From positions 62,001-126,000 of the forward strand of contig NZ_LGTB01000003.1 in NCBI RefSeq assembly GCF_001238275.1: a DNA stretch of 64,000 nucleotides, read 5' to 3'. A program made the position numbers and the translations under genes. The notes beneath the pieces were generated by a model, which saw nothing but the letters and a program-made list of their open reading frames with translations, had not been told where the DNA came from and searched no databases. Each line of letters starts with the position of its first letter. Within the stretch, counting starts at the first letter, position 1. Source of the DNA: Bradyrhizobium viridifuturi. GTDB lineage: Bacteria > Pseudomonadota > Alphaproteobacteria > Rhizobiales > Xanthobacteraceae. Positions 44,941 to 53,545 of this stretch are shown here, in pieces.

Positions 44941-45684
44941 ATGACAGCGACAGCCAAAACTCTCCCCCGCCCATCCACTAGCAGCCTCGCCCGCGTCGAC
45001 GCACTCCCTTGGGACCAGATCACGGCCGACCTCGACGGGCAGGGATGCGCCGTCCTTAGCGGCCTGCTGACACCAGAGGAATGCGACACTATCGCCGCGC
45101 TCTATCCCGACGACAGCCGGTTCCGCAGCCGGGTCGTGATGGGCCGCCACGGCTTCGGCCGCGGCGAGTACAAGTATTTCTCCTATCCGCTGCCGGACCT
45201 GATCGCGGAACTGCGGCCGGCGTTGTATGCGAGGCTGACCGCGACCGCCAATCGCTGGAACCAGACGATGGGAATCGAGATCAGCTATCCCTCGTCGCAC
45301 GCGGCATTCCTGAAGCGCTGCCATGACGCCGGGCAGACCCGGCCGACGCCGCTGCTGCTGCAATATGGCGAGGGCGACTACAACTGCCTGCATCAGGATC
45401 TCTATGGCGAGCACGTGTTTCCGATCCAGGTTGCGATCCTGCTGTCGCAGCCGGGGCGCGATTTCACCGGCGGCGAGTTCGTGCTGACCGAGCAGCGGCC
45501 GCGGATGCAGTCGCGGCCCGAGGTGGTGCCGCTCGCCAAGGGCGATGCTGTGGCCTTTGCCGTGCATCATCGTCCAGTGCAGGGGACACGCGGGCCGTAT
45601 CGTGTCAATCTGCGCCACGGCGTCAGCCGGATCAGGTCCGGCCATCGCCACACCGTTGGTGTGATCTTCCACGACGCGAAGTGA
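44941..45684 (+). CDS. 2-oxoglutarate/Fe(II)-dependent oxygenase
   Basis: This 247-residue protein has the double-stranded beta-helix facial triad: His151 and Asp153 in YNCLHQDLYGEHVFP, and probable distal His226 in RVNLRHGVSR. The segment between, LLSQPGRDFTGGEFVLTEQR, is usual for prolyl-hydroxylase-like oxygenases. It couples 2-oxoglutarate decarboxylation to hydroxylation of an unknown substrate. I chose ATG 44941, since the longer frame reads into the repeat at 44738-44857. The alkB gene follows immediately, so a role in nucleic acid or protein repair is conceivable. Confidence 0.88.
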   Translation: MTATAKTLPRPSTSSLARVDALPWDQITADLDGQGCAVLSGLLTPEECDTIAALYPDDSRFRSRVVMGRHGFGRGEYKYFSYPLPDLIAELRPALYARLTATANRWNQTMGIEISYPSSHAAFLKRCHDAGQTRPTPLLLQYGEGDYNCLHQDLYGEHVFPIQVAILLSQPGRDFTGGEFVLTEQRPRMQSRPEVVPLAKGDAVAFAVHHRPVQGTRGPYRVNLRHGVSRIRSGHRHTVGVIFHDAK

Positions 45685-46350
45685 GTGTGCAGAGGCGTGG
45701 CCGCTGATCTGTTCGAGGCAATTGGCGACGCTCGGCCACCGCGCGAGACGATCGCAGACGGTGCGGTGCTGCTGCGCGGCTTTGTCCGGCCGTTCGAGGC
45801 CGAGCTGATCCCGGCCTTGCGCGTGATCGTCAAGCAGGCGCCGTTCCGGCATCTGATCACGCCGGGCGGACACCGGATGTCGGTCGCGATGACCAATTGC
45901 GGCAGTGTCGGCTGGGTCTCCGATCCCAACGGCTATCGCTATGATCCGATCGACCCTGATACCGGACTGAATTGGCCTGTTATGCCGGAGGTGCTGCGCG
46001 GGCTGGCCGCCGATGCCGCGGCCGCAGCCGGCTTCAACGACTTCGCCCCGCAGGCCTGCCTGATCAATCGCTATGTCCCCGGTGCAAGACTGTCGCTGCA
46101 TCAGGACAAGGACGAGCTCGATTACGGCGCGCCGATCGTCTCGATCTCGCTCGGGCTGCCGGCGGTCTTCCTGTTCGGCGGCCTGAAGCGCAGCGACACG
46201 CCGCGCCGCTACCGGCTCGAACATGGCGATGTTGCGGTGTGGGGTGGGCCGTCACGGTTATTTTATCACGGTGTGGCGCCGCTAGCCGATGGCGAGCACG
46301 GCGTGCTCGGCCGCCAGCGCGTCAATCTGACCTTCCGCAAGGTGCGCTAG
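45685..46350 (+). CDS. alkB: DNA oxidative demethylase AlkB
   Basis: This 221-residue Fe(II)/2-oxoglutarate dioxygenase removes methyl groups from 1-methyladenine and 3-methylcytosine in DNA and RNA. It shows the AlkB nucleotide-recognition region TNCGSVGWVSDPNGYRYDPI. The iron ligands are His139 and Asp141 in LINRYVPGARLSLHQDKDE and His195 in RLFYHGV. 2-Oxoglutarate-binding arginines lie in RQRVNLTFRK. The length matches E. coli AlkB (216). The gene begins at a GTG right after the upstream oxygenase stop (a second GTG at 45697 is also possible), so the two dioxygenases are one operon. The ada gene is not present nearby. Confidence 0.95.
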   Translation: MCRGVAADLFEAIGDARPPRETIADGAVLLRGFVRPFEAELIPALRVIVKQAPFRHLITPGGHRMSVAMTNCGSVGWVSDPNGYRYDPIDPDTGLNWPVMPEVLRGLAADAAAAAGFNDFAPQACLINRYVPGARLSLHQDKDELDYGAPIVSISLGLPAVFLFGGLKRSDTPRRYRLEHGDVAVWGGPSRLFYHGVAPLADGEHGVLGRQRVNLTFRKVR

Positions 46351-46564
46351 CTATTGCGCGGCGGCGGGTGGCCGTATTTCGGAATAATGGAAGTATGCGA
46401 CTGAGTTGCCCGACGGGTCAAGCGCTTTTCCGAGTGCCGGCGGAACGCCTGCTCCTTTGCATGGGGTTGTTTTCGATATTTTGGGCTGCTCGTACCTCTG
46501 CTTCGTCGCTTCAGTCAGGCCAAAGGACCTCCCGCAAATGGGAGAGCTGGTCTAAACTGAGCTG

Positions 46565-47779
46565 ATGACCATCAAGGCCGACCGCGCCGTCAATCGCACC
46601 GGCGTCTATCTCGCCGTGCTGCAGCTTGTCTTCACGCTGGGCTGGACCACTTACTTGATCTACCTGCCCAAGCTGTGCGCCGAAGTCGGCATCGCGCCAT
46701 CAACTGTCATCCTGATCCTGATGATGGACCAGGCCATCTTCACCATCACGGATACGGCGATGGGCATGGCGGCCGACAGGATCTCGATCCTGGTCGGCCG
46801 TCTCGGCGTGTTCGTCGGCATCCTTGCCGCGATCTCCTGCGCCGCCTTCGTCGCGCTGCCCTACGTGGCGGGCACTGGGCCAGGTGCAAAGATGTGGCTG
46901 ATCGCCCTGATCGTGATCTGGGCCGTCACGTCGTCGGCGTTGCGCGCGCCGCCGTTGACGCTGCTCGGCAAGTATCGCGCACAACCGTCGGTCCCGTTCC
47001 TCGCCGCGCTGGCGATGCTCGGCTACGGCATCGCGGGCGCGGTCTCGCCCTATCTCGCCGTCGTACTGCGCGACCAGGACGCGCGGCTGCCGTTCGTGCT
47101 GTCCGGCGCGGTGCTGCTGCTGACCGCGCTGGCCCTCTCGGGGATCGAGCGCCGCGTCGCCGAGGAGGTGCAGCCCGAGCGGCTTGCACCGCCGGCAAAG
47201 CGGCTCGGCGCGGTGCCGATGTTCCTGATCGGGTCGATGGTGCTGCTCTCGCTCGGCTACCAACTGCACTTCAACATCAACAGCGCCCCGTTCTATTTGC
47301 GCTTTGCGAGGCCGGACAATCTGCAATGGCTGATGCCGGTGTTCTGGATCGGCTTCAACATCGCGATGTTTCCGGCCAGCATCGTCGTCAAGCATCGCGG
47401 CGGGCTGATCGTGATGGGCGCGGCGGGGCTGCTCGGCGCCTTCGCCATCATTGCCGCGGAGATCGCCGGCAGCCTCAATGTCCTGGTCGCAGCGCAGTTC
47501 ATGGCAGGCGCTGCCTGGGGCTGCATGCTGATGAGCGCGGTGTCCGCAGCGCTTGCGATCGGGGAGACCGGTGCCGAGGGCAAGGTCACCGGCCTCGTGT
47601 TCTCGGCGCTCGCGCTTGCGACCTTCGCGCGGATGGCCGCGGTCGCAGGCGGCTTGCAGAAGATGCCGGACTACGCGCCGCTGGTGCACTGGGCGCCGGT
47701 CGCCTGCTGGTCGGTCGCCGGCGCCGGCCTGCTCGTGATCGCCGCGTCGCGGCTGCAACGTGGCGCGAAGGCAGCCTAG
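46565..47779 (+). CDS. Major facilitator superfamily transporter
   Basis: This 404-residue membrane protein has about twelve hydrophobic segments. The first is VYLAVLQLVFTLGWTTYLIY. The loop 2-3 region reads DTAMGMAADRISILVGRLG, a variant of the MFS A-motif GxxxDRxGRR. A central charged loop (ERRVAEEVQPERLAPP) separates the halves. The substrate is unknown. The 214-base gap upstream (46351-46564) has no recognised gene. It is convergent with the hpa operon. Confidence 0.9.
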   Translation: MTIKADRAVNRTGVYLAVLQLVFTLGWTTYLIYLPKLCAEVGIAPSTVILILMMDQAIFTITDTAMGMAADRISILVGRLGVFVGILAAISCAAFVALPYVAGTGPGAKMWLIALIVIWAVTSSALRAPPLTLLGKYRAQPSVPFLAALAMLGYGIAGAVSPYLAVVLRDQDARLPFVLSGAVLLLTALALSGIERRVAEEVQPERLAPPAKRLGAVPMFLIGSMVLLSLGYQLHFNINSAPFYLRFARPDNLQWLMPVFWIGFNIAMFPASIVVKHRGGLIVMGAAGLLGAFAIIAAEIAGSLNVLVAAQFMAGAAWGCMLMSAVSAALAIGETGAEGKVTGLVFSALALATFARMAAVAGGLQKMPDYAPLVHWAPVACWSVAGAGLLVIAASRLQRGAKAA

Positions 47780-47793
47780 GGCTTCTTATTTTG

Positions 47794-47843
47794 ACGCGTT
47801 TTCTTCACGCGAACCGGTACCCAGTTCGCTTGAAAACGCTCTA
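47794..47843. repeat. Short repeat GCGTTTTCTTCACGCGAACCGG...GAAAACGCTCTAG
   Basis: GCGTTTTC and GAAAACGC flank ACCGGTACC in an imperfect palindrome. The family is common in bradyrhizobial genomes. The right end contains the stop codon of the minus-strand ThDP enzyme gene, so the repeat supplies the last coding bases of that gene. Confidence 0.7.
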
Positions 47844-49469
47844 GTTGTTTCTCGCCGGATGGATGAATGCCCAGGGGCTGACTTCCGAATCCGTCGGCAC
47901 TTCCACCGAGATCACATAGGGCCCGCCGTCGGCCAGCGCCTTCTCCAGCACCGGGCGGAAGTGATCGGGCGAGGTGACGCGCGCGGCGCCGGCGCCGAAG
48001 GACTCCGCGAGCTTGACGAAATCAGGATTGACCAGGTCGGAGGCGACGACACGGCCGTCGAAGCGCTCGCGCTGGTCGCGGCGGACATTGCCATAGGCGT
48101 TGTTGTTGAACACCAGCGTCACCACGCCGATCTTGAACTGCACCGCGGTGGCGAGCTCCTGCACGCCGAACATGAAGCCGCCGTCGCCTGTGATCGCGAC
48201 CACCGGCTTGTTCGGGTTGGCGACCTTGGCGCCGAGCGCGGTCGGGAAGCCTGAGCCGAGCGTACCTTGATAGCCCGAGGTGACGAAGGTCCGCGGCTCG
48301 TAGATCGGAAAGCCGTACCAGGAGGCGAAGCCGACCTGCGACAGCTCGTCGGTGACGATGGCGTTGGCCGGCAGCACCTCGCGCAGGATCTTAAGGTACG
48401 CCATCTGCGGCTGGACGCGCTGGATCTCCTGCTCGGTGGCCGCGGTCGCCTCGCGGATCGCGGCGCGGCGGCCGGATGTCTTGCTGTAACCCACCTTGCG
48501 GACGGCGGCGACGAGGTCGAAGGTCGCGGCCTTGGCGTCGGCGATCACGCCGGCGTCGGCCGGCCAGCGCCGCAGCTCGACCGGATCGATGTCGATGCGC
48601 ACGCATTTCAGGCCGGCCGGCTGATAGGGCCAGCGCGACATCGTCGGCAGCTCCATGCGGGTGCCGATGCCGATCATCAAATCGGTCTTCGGCCAGAGCT
48701 TGTAGGCGGAGGCCATGGTGAGCCCGAGCTCATGCGCGTTGGAGACGATGCCCCGGCCGCTGCGGAAGGCGACGACAGGCGCGTCGATCATCTCGGCCAA
48801 CTCGAGGATTTCCTCGCGCGCCTCGATCGCGCCGCTGCCGACGAAGATCATCGGCGCCTTGCTGCCGGCGATCAGGTCGGCGGCAGCCTTGATGCGGTCG
48901 GGATCTGGCTGCGGCGCGGGCAGCGGATCGAACGGCTTGACGGCTGCGACCTGGGTGCGCTGGGTGAACACGTCCCACGGCATTTCCAGCGAGGCGGGGC
49001 CACGCCGGCCCGACAACATCTCCTGGAACGCGCGCGACACCATCGCGGGCGCGTTGTCGGGGTATTCGATCCGCTCGGCCCATTTGACGAAGGTGCGCAG
49101 CGTCGCGAGCTGATCCGGCATCTCGTGCAGGTGGCCGCGGCCCTTGCCGAGGAATTGCGTCGGCACCTGGCCGGTCAGGCACAGCACCGGCTCGTTGCAG
49201 CCGAAGGCGGTGAGCAGCGCCGCCGAGGCGTTCAACACGCCGGGGCCGGGCACCACGCTGAACACGCCGGGCCTGCCCGAGGAGCGGGCATAGCCGAACG
49301 CCATGTAGCCGCAGGCCTGCTCGTGGCGAGCGCCGATCACCTTGAGCTGCGCCTGGTGGAAAGCATCGAACAGGCCGTAGATCTGCGCGCCGGGCAAGCC
49401 GAACACGGTGTCGACGCCGTGGGCGACGAGGCCGTTGACGATCGCTTCGCCGCCGGATGTTGAGGTCAT
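47841..49469 (-). CDS. Thiamine diphosphate-dependent enzyme (acetolactate synthase-like)
   Basis: This 542-residue ThDP enzyme has three domains. The N-terminal domain includes DTVFGLPGAQIYGLFDAF and the catalytic Glu in IGARHEQACGYMAFGYAR. A central Rossmann-like domain contains MIFVGSGAIEARE and the C-terminal domain has the ThDP motif ITGDGGFMFGVQELATAVQF...NNNAYGN (GDGX~26NN). Closest in appearance are IlvB-like acetolactate synthases and related decarboxylases, but no small regulatory subunit is present. It is the last gene of the hpa operon, 25 bases after the FAH gene, yet no known step of homoprotocatechuate degradation needs ThDP. It may process a 2-oxo acid formed by the pathway. 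Confidence 0.85.
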   Translation of the reverse strand: MTSTSGGEAIVNGLVAHGVDTVFGLPGAQIYGLFDAFHQAQLKVIGARHEQACGYMAFGYARSSGRPGVFSVVPGPGVLNASAALLTAFGCNEPVLCLTGQVPTQFLGKGRGHLHEMPDQLATLRTFVKWAERIEYPDNAPAMVSRAFQEMLSGRRGPASLEMPWDVFTQRTQVAAVKPFDPLPAPQPDPDRIKAAADLIAGSKAPMIFVGSGAIEAREEILELAEMIDAPVVAFRSGRGIVSNAHELGLTMASAYKLWPKTDLMIGIGTRMELPTMSRWPYQPAGLKCVRIDIDPVELRRWPADAGVIADAKAATFDLVAAVRKVGYSKTSGRRAAIREATAATEQEIQRVQPQMAYLKILREVLPANAIVTDELSQVGFASWYGFPIYEPRTFVTSGYQGTLGSGFPTALGAKVANPNKPVVAITGDGGFMFGVQELATAVQFKIGVVTLVFNNNAYGNVRRDQRERFDGRVVASDLVNPDFVKLAESFGAGAARVTSPDHFRPVLEKALADGGPYVISVEVPTDSEVSPWAFIHPARNN

Positions 49470-49494
49470 GGCACTGTCCACTTGCTTGTTGAGT

Positions 49495-50367
49495 CTAGTT
49501 GGCTTCGTCGATGACGCTGTTGCGCAGGATGCCGACGCCTTCGGCCTCGACTTCAACGACATCGCCAGGCTTCAGATAGCGCGGCGGATCGAACCGCGCA
49601 CCCGCGCCGGTCGGCGTCCCCGTGACGATGATGTCGCCGGGAACCAGCGTCGTGAAGGTCGAGATGTAGTTGATGAGGTAGCGGAAGCCGAAGATCAAGC
49701 GCGAGGTGCGGTCGTCCTGCCTGACTTCGCCGTTGACCCGCGTGGTCAGCCTGACATCGGCGATCTGCGCTTCGCTGGTGTAGGGCACGATCCACGGGCC
49801 GAGACTGCCGGTGGAATCGAAGTTTTTGCCCTGGGTGACGTTGAACTTGGCGTGGCGCACCCAGTCGCGGATGGTGCCCTCGTTGCACAGCGTGATCGCG
49901 GCGATGTGATCGAGCGCGGTGCTTTCCGGGATGTGCCGTCCGGCCTTGCCGATCACCAGCACCAGCTCGCCTTCATAGTCGAGCTGCGGCGAGACCCGCG
50001 GTCGCACCACCGGCGTGTTGTGGCCGACGAAGGAGCGCGGCACCCGCAGGAACATGCTGGGGTACTTCGGCGCATCCGAGCCGTCCTTGTACTCGGCGTT
50101 GCGGTCCGGGTAGTTGACGCCGATGCAGATGATCTTGTCCGGCGTTGGGATCGGCGGCTGCCAGGTGACCGCGTCGAGCGCGTGGTCGGGCGATCGCTTG
50201 GCGGCGTCCTCCACGAGCCCGCTCAGCGCGCCGGCGGCGATCGCCTCGCGCAGGGTCGGATAATCCTTCGCGAAACGCGACGAGAGGTCGACGATACCGG
50301 TGTCGGTGACGGCGCCATAGTGCGTGACGCCGTTGACGGAATAAGTGGCGAGGCGAGGGGTGGGCAT
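49495..50367 (-). CDS. Fumarylacetoacetate hydrolase-family protein (HpaG-like decarboxylase/isomerase)
   Basis: This 290-residue FAH-fold protein has ICIGVNYPDRNAEYKDGSD, metal ligands Glu and Glu in LDYEGELVLVIGKAGR, and the C-terminal PGDIIVTGTPTGAGARFDPP and LKPGDVVEVEAEGVGILRN. In homoprotocatechuate breakdown an FAH-family enzyme decarboxylates 5-oxo-pent-3-ene-1,2,5-tricarboxylate and isomerises the product. The single-domain size differs from the two-domain E. coli HpaG. I set the start at ATG 50367, because the longer frame extends into the repeat. It lies between hpaD and the ThDP gene on the same strand. Confidence 0.88.
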   Translation of the reverse strand: MPTPRLATYSVNGVTHYGAVTDTGIVDLSSRFAKDYPTLREAIAAGALSGLVEDAAKRSPDHALDAVTWQPPIPTPDKIICIGVNYPDRNAEYKDGSDAPKYPSMFLRVPRSFVGHNTPVVRPRVSPQLDYEGELVLVIGKAGRHIPESTALDHIAAITLCNEGTIRDWVRHAKFNVTQGKNFDSTGSLGPWIVPYTSEAQIADVRLTTRVNGEVRQDDRTSRLIFGFRYLINYISTFTTLVPGDIIVTGTPTGAGARFDPPRYLKPGDVVEVEAEGVGILRNSVIDEAN

Positions 50368-50386
50368 GAGCAATCCAATTGGTGGT

Positions 50387-50512
50387 GTCGTCCCGGCCAA
50401 GCGAAGCGCGAGCCGGGACCATAACCACAGGCTTCACATTATGGCACGCGGGGTGACGATCTTCGCAACAGCGCGGCCGGTGGTTATGGGTCCCTGCTTT
50501 CGCAGGGACGAC
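50387..50512. repeat. Large composite inverted repeat, CCCATAACCAC family, copy 5
   Basis: The left end is GTCGTCCCGGCCAAGCGAAG, leading to GGGACCATAACCACAGG. The right end is GTGGTTATGGGTCCCTGC-TTTC-GCAGGGACGAC. It is inserted inside the hpa operon between hpaD and the FAH gene, so it is transcribed and could form an internal hairpin in the operon mRNA. Confidence 0.85.
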
Positions 50513-50531
50513 AGGTGAACAGTATCTCGTA

Positions 50532-51515
50532 TCAGTCCGCAACCAGCACGTCGGCGACGAAGCGCGGCTCGCGGACCGCCTGGCCTGCGAAGGTTGAGCC
50601 CTCCTCGAACCAGGAGCGCGGCGCCGGCGCGCCCCACAAGGTCTGACGGCGCGGATCGCGCAGCGACCAGCGCAGCGGCTCATGGTCGTGGTCGCCGGTG
50701 AAATAATCGCTGGTGTAGAGCTCGATGCGGTGGCCGTCGGGATCGCGGATGTAGAGGAAGAAGGCGTTGGAGATGCCGTGCCGGCCGGGGCCGCGCTCGA
50801 TGTTCTTCAGGAAGCCGGAGGAGGCCATCACGTCGCAGAGATGCACGATGTTCATCGCAGTCGGCACCCAATAGGCGATGTGGTGCAGGCGCGGACCACG
50901 GCCGTTGGTGATGGCGAAGTCGTGGACATTGCCCTTGCGGTGCATCCAGGCGGCGGCGATGCGGCCGTTGTCGCCGTCCTCCTCGGCATATTCGGTGAGG
51001 CGGAAGCCGAGCCGGGCGTAGAAATCGACGGTGTCCTGCACTTCGGCGGCGAACACGTTGAAATGGTCGAGCCGCTGTGGGTGGCAACCCTTGTAGAGAT
51101 CATAGCGTCGCAGCAGGTGCGGACGCTTCTCCATCGTGGCGTAGAGCTCGATCTGGAAGCCGAACGGATCGGTGAACTGCAGCGTGCGGCCCTGGAACGG
51201 CTGGTCGACGAAGGCGTAGCTGATGCCGTTCTCGGAGCAGAAGGCTGCGGCCTTGTCGAGATCGCCGTCATTGCCGACCTTGAAGCCGAGCCGGTTGCAG
51301 GCGGCCTTCGCCGCCTTGCGCAGCACGACCGAGTGATGCTGGTGCTCTTCGCTGGCGCGCAGATACACCGACTTGTCGTCGCGGTCCTCGATGTGGAGGC
51401 CGACCGTCTTCTCGTAGAAGGCGGCGCTCTTGTCGAGGTCCGTGACGTCGAGCACCGCGTGGCTGCAGCGGATGATGTTGAACGGCGGATCGAAGACGTG
51501 GGTCGGAGCGGGCAT
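50532..51515 (-). CDS. hpaD: Homoprotocatechuate (3,4-dihydroxyphenylacetate) 2,3-dioxygenase, extradiol VOC type
   Basis: This 327-residue protein is made of two vicinal-oxygen-chelate domains. It is predicted to cleave the aromatic ring of homoprotocatechuate next to the hydroxyls with O2. Probable metal ligands are His151 in QRLDHFNVF, His212 in RLHHIAYWV and Glu265 in DPDGHRIELYTSDYF, near the positions of the Brevibacterium HPCD enzyme. The segment PGRHGISNAFFLYIRDPDGH and the C-terminal tail after residue 275 are also typical of that subgroup. The neighbours hpaE, hpaF and hpaH support the assignment. Confidence 0.92.
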   Translation of the reverse strand: MPAPTHVFDPPFNIIRCSHAVLDVTDLDKSAAFYEKTVGLHIEDRDDKSVYLRASEEHQHHSVVLRKAAKAACNRLGFKVGNDGDLDKAAAFCSENGISYAFVDQPFQGRTLQFTDPFGFQIELYATMEKRPHLLRRYDLYKGCHPQRLDHFNVFAAEVQDTVDFYARLGFRLTEYAEEDGDNGRIAAAWMHRKGNVHDFAITNGRGPRLHHIAYWVPTAMNIVHLCDVMASSGFLKNIERGPGRHGISNAFFLYIRDPDGHRIELYTSDYFTGDHDHEPLRWSLRDPRRQTLWGAPAPRSWFEEGSTFAGQAVREPRFVADVLVAD

Positions 51516-51540
51516 CGGTGTTTCCTCTCAAATCTTGGTG

Positions 51541-51582
51541 CGTCATTCCGGGCTCGCGGCTAAGCGTCGCCCCGCAATGACA
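51541..51582. repeat. Short CGTCATTCCGGG...CCCGCAATGACA element
   Basis: CGTCATTCCGGGCTCGCGGC pairs imperfectly with GCGTCGCCCCGCAATGACAG. It looks like a shortened copy of the 18918-19021 family, placed between hpaE and hpaD within the operon. Confidence 0.6.
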
Positions 51583-51589
51583 GTGCTGG

Positions 51590-53133
51590 TTAAGTTCCCA
51601 GTTTCTGGATCTTGTGCGTCCCGCGCGCGAGCGAGACGTGCTTGGTTTCCATGTAGAAGTCGAACGAGTAGTCGCCGCCGTCGCGGCCGATGCCGGACGA
51701 CTTCATGCCGCCGAACGGGGTCGGCAGATGGCGGACGTTTTCCGAGTTGAGCCAGATCATGCCGGCTTCCAGCGCATCGGCGACGCGCAGCGCGCGGCCC
51801 ATCTCGCCGGTCCAGACATAGCCGGTCAGGCCGTATTGCACGCCGTTGGCGATCTCGATGGCCTCTTGCTCGTCCTTGAACGGGATCACGGTCAGGAACG
51901 GGCCGAACACCTCTTCCTGCGCGACGCGCATCTTGGCATTCGCGCCGGTGACCAGCGTCGGCTGCACATAGTGGCCGCCGCCCGGGCCGTCATGCGGCTT
52001 GCCGCCGACCGCGATCGTGGCGCCGTCCTTTTTGGCGACGTCGAAATAGCTGCATACCTTGGCGAGGTGCCGCTCATGGATCAGCGGCCCGATCTCGGTC
52101 GCGGGATCGAGGGGATGGCCGACCTTCAGCGCCTTGACGCGCGCCGTCAGCTTCTCGATGAACGTGCCGGCAACGCTCTCCTGCACCAGCAGCCGGCTCG
52201 ACGACGTGCAGCGCTCGCCATTGAGCGAGTAGATCATGAACACGACGGCATCGAGCGCGCGATCGAGATCGGCGTCGTCGAACACGATCACCGGGTTCTT
52301 GCCGCCGAGCTCGAAATGCACACGCTTCAAGGTCGATGCGCCCTGCGCCATGATGGCCGAGCCGGTCGAGCTCTCGCCGACGAAACCGATCGCCTTGATG
52401 GCGGGGTGCTCGGTCAACGCCTTGCCGGCTTCCTCGCCGAATCCGTGCACGGTGTTCAGCACGCCGTCGGGAAGCCCGGCCTGCTTGGCGAGCTTGACCA
52501 GCATATCGGCCGTCACCGGCGACCATTCCGCCGGCTTGTGCACCACCGTGCAGCCGGCGGCCAGCGCAGGCGCGATCTTCCAGGTCGAGAGCATGAAGGG
52601 CGTGTTCCACGGCGTGATCACGCGACCGGACCGATCGGCACGCGGGTCGAGATGTTCCAGTGCTCGTCCGAAGGCGTGTTGAGACCGTCGCGGGCTTCGC
52701 CGCATTTATCGGCGAAGAAGCGGAAATTCTCCGCCGCGCGGATCGCCGCCTTGGCCATGAAACGGTGCGCCTGGCCGGTATCGATGCATTCGAGCACGGC
52801 GATGTCGTCGGCGCGCTCCTCGATCGCGTCCGCCACGCGATGCAGCAGCTTGCGGCGCTGCGCCGCCGGCATGTCGCGCCAGGCCTTGAAGGCTTTGGCC
52901 GCCGCGGTTGCCGCGCGGTCGATATCCTCCGCATTGCCGCGTGCAACCGTCGCCAGCACCGTGCCGTCAACGGGCGATTTCGTCTCGAAAGTCTGGCCGG
53001 AGGCCGCCGGCACGGCCTTGCCGTCGATCAAATTGCCGATGCCTTCGGTCTTCAGCTTCGCCAGCAGAGGGCCGGCGCGATCGCGATTGGCCTGGAATAC
53101 GTCGGCTGATGATTTCGCTGTCGCTTTATCCAT
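51590..53133 (-). CDS. hpaE: 5-carboxymethyl-2-hydroxymuconate semialdehyde dehydrogenase, frameshifted as sequenced
   Basis: After repair this is a 514-residue NAD-dependent aldehyde dehydrogenase that oxidises the ring-cleavage semialdehyde. The N-terminal part has DGKAVPAASGQTFETKSPVD and ends VPIGPV. The second part continues ITPWNTPFMLSTWKIAPALA and contains HKPAEWSP, the catalytic Glu in VHFELGGKNPVIVFDDADLD and the catalytic Cys in NGERCTSSSRLLV. The frame breaks near 52622-52624, where one G (GTC(G)GCGTG) restores GPVGVITPWN. The start ATG overlaps the hpaF stop by 8 bases. The position between hpaF and hpaD makes HpaE the best call among aldehyde dehydrogenases. Confidence 0.88.
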
Positions 53134-53524
53134 TGACCGTCTCCACCTTCAGTGCGTCGTGGATGTTGTTGCGTTTCCAGCTGGTTTCCTTGTCGTTGAT
53201 TTGCATGTCGAACGACAGAGCGAACTTGCTGTTGGCGAATACCGGATCGAGATGGGCCGATAGCGCCTTGAAGATGTGCTCGCCGGCCTGCTTGCGGGTG
53301 GCGAGGTCGCGGCCTTCGCCGAGCCGCAGCACCATGTCGAGGAAGCCGTAATTCTTGCGGCCGTCGGCGATCGCGTAATGCTCGCACCTGACGGCGCGAA
53401 CACGGATGCCGCCGAGCGGGAAGATGCCGGTCTCGACCGCGACCTTGCGGACCAGTTCGACGGTCGCGCCCATGTCGACGAGGCCGTCGAGATTGGCGGA
53501 GTATTCAATCGTGAAATGCGGCAT
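53126..53524 (-). CDS. hpaF: 5-carboxymethyl-2-hydroxymuconate delta-isomerase
   Basis: This 132-residue tautomerase-superfamily enzyme starts MPHFTIEYSANLDGLVDM, where the Pro after the initiator Met is the catalytic base once Met is removed. It also has RVRAVRCEHYAIADGRKNYG and a C-terminal helix ending SWKRNNIHDALK, as in CHM isomerases (HpaF/HpcD). It isomerises 5-carboxymethyl-2-hydroxymuconate in the homoprotocatechuate route. It lies 21 bases after hpaH and overlaps hpaE. Confidence 0.93.
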   Translation of the reverse strand: MPHFTIEYSANLDGLVDMGATVELVRKVAVETGIFPLGGIRVRAVRCEHYAIADGRKNYGFLDMVLRLGEGRDLATRKQAGEHIFKALSAHLDPVFANSKFALSFDMQINDKETSWKRNNIHDALKVETVNG

Positions 53525-53545
53525 GCAGCGCTCCTGCTGATGGCG

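Noticed and set aside
46351..46564. Possible small gene between alkB and the MFS transporter
   Set aside because: Short frames exist, but none has a ribosome-binding site or recognisable sequence.
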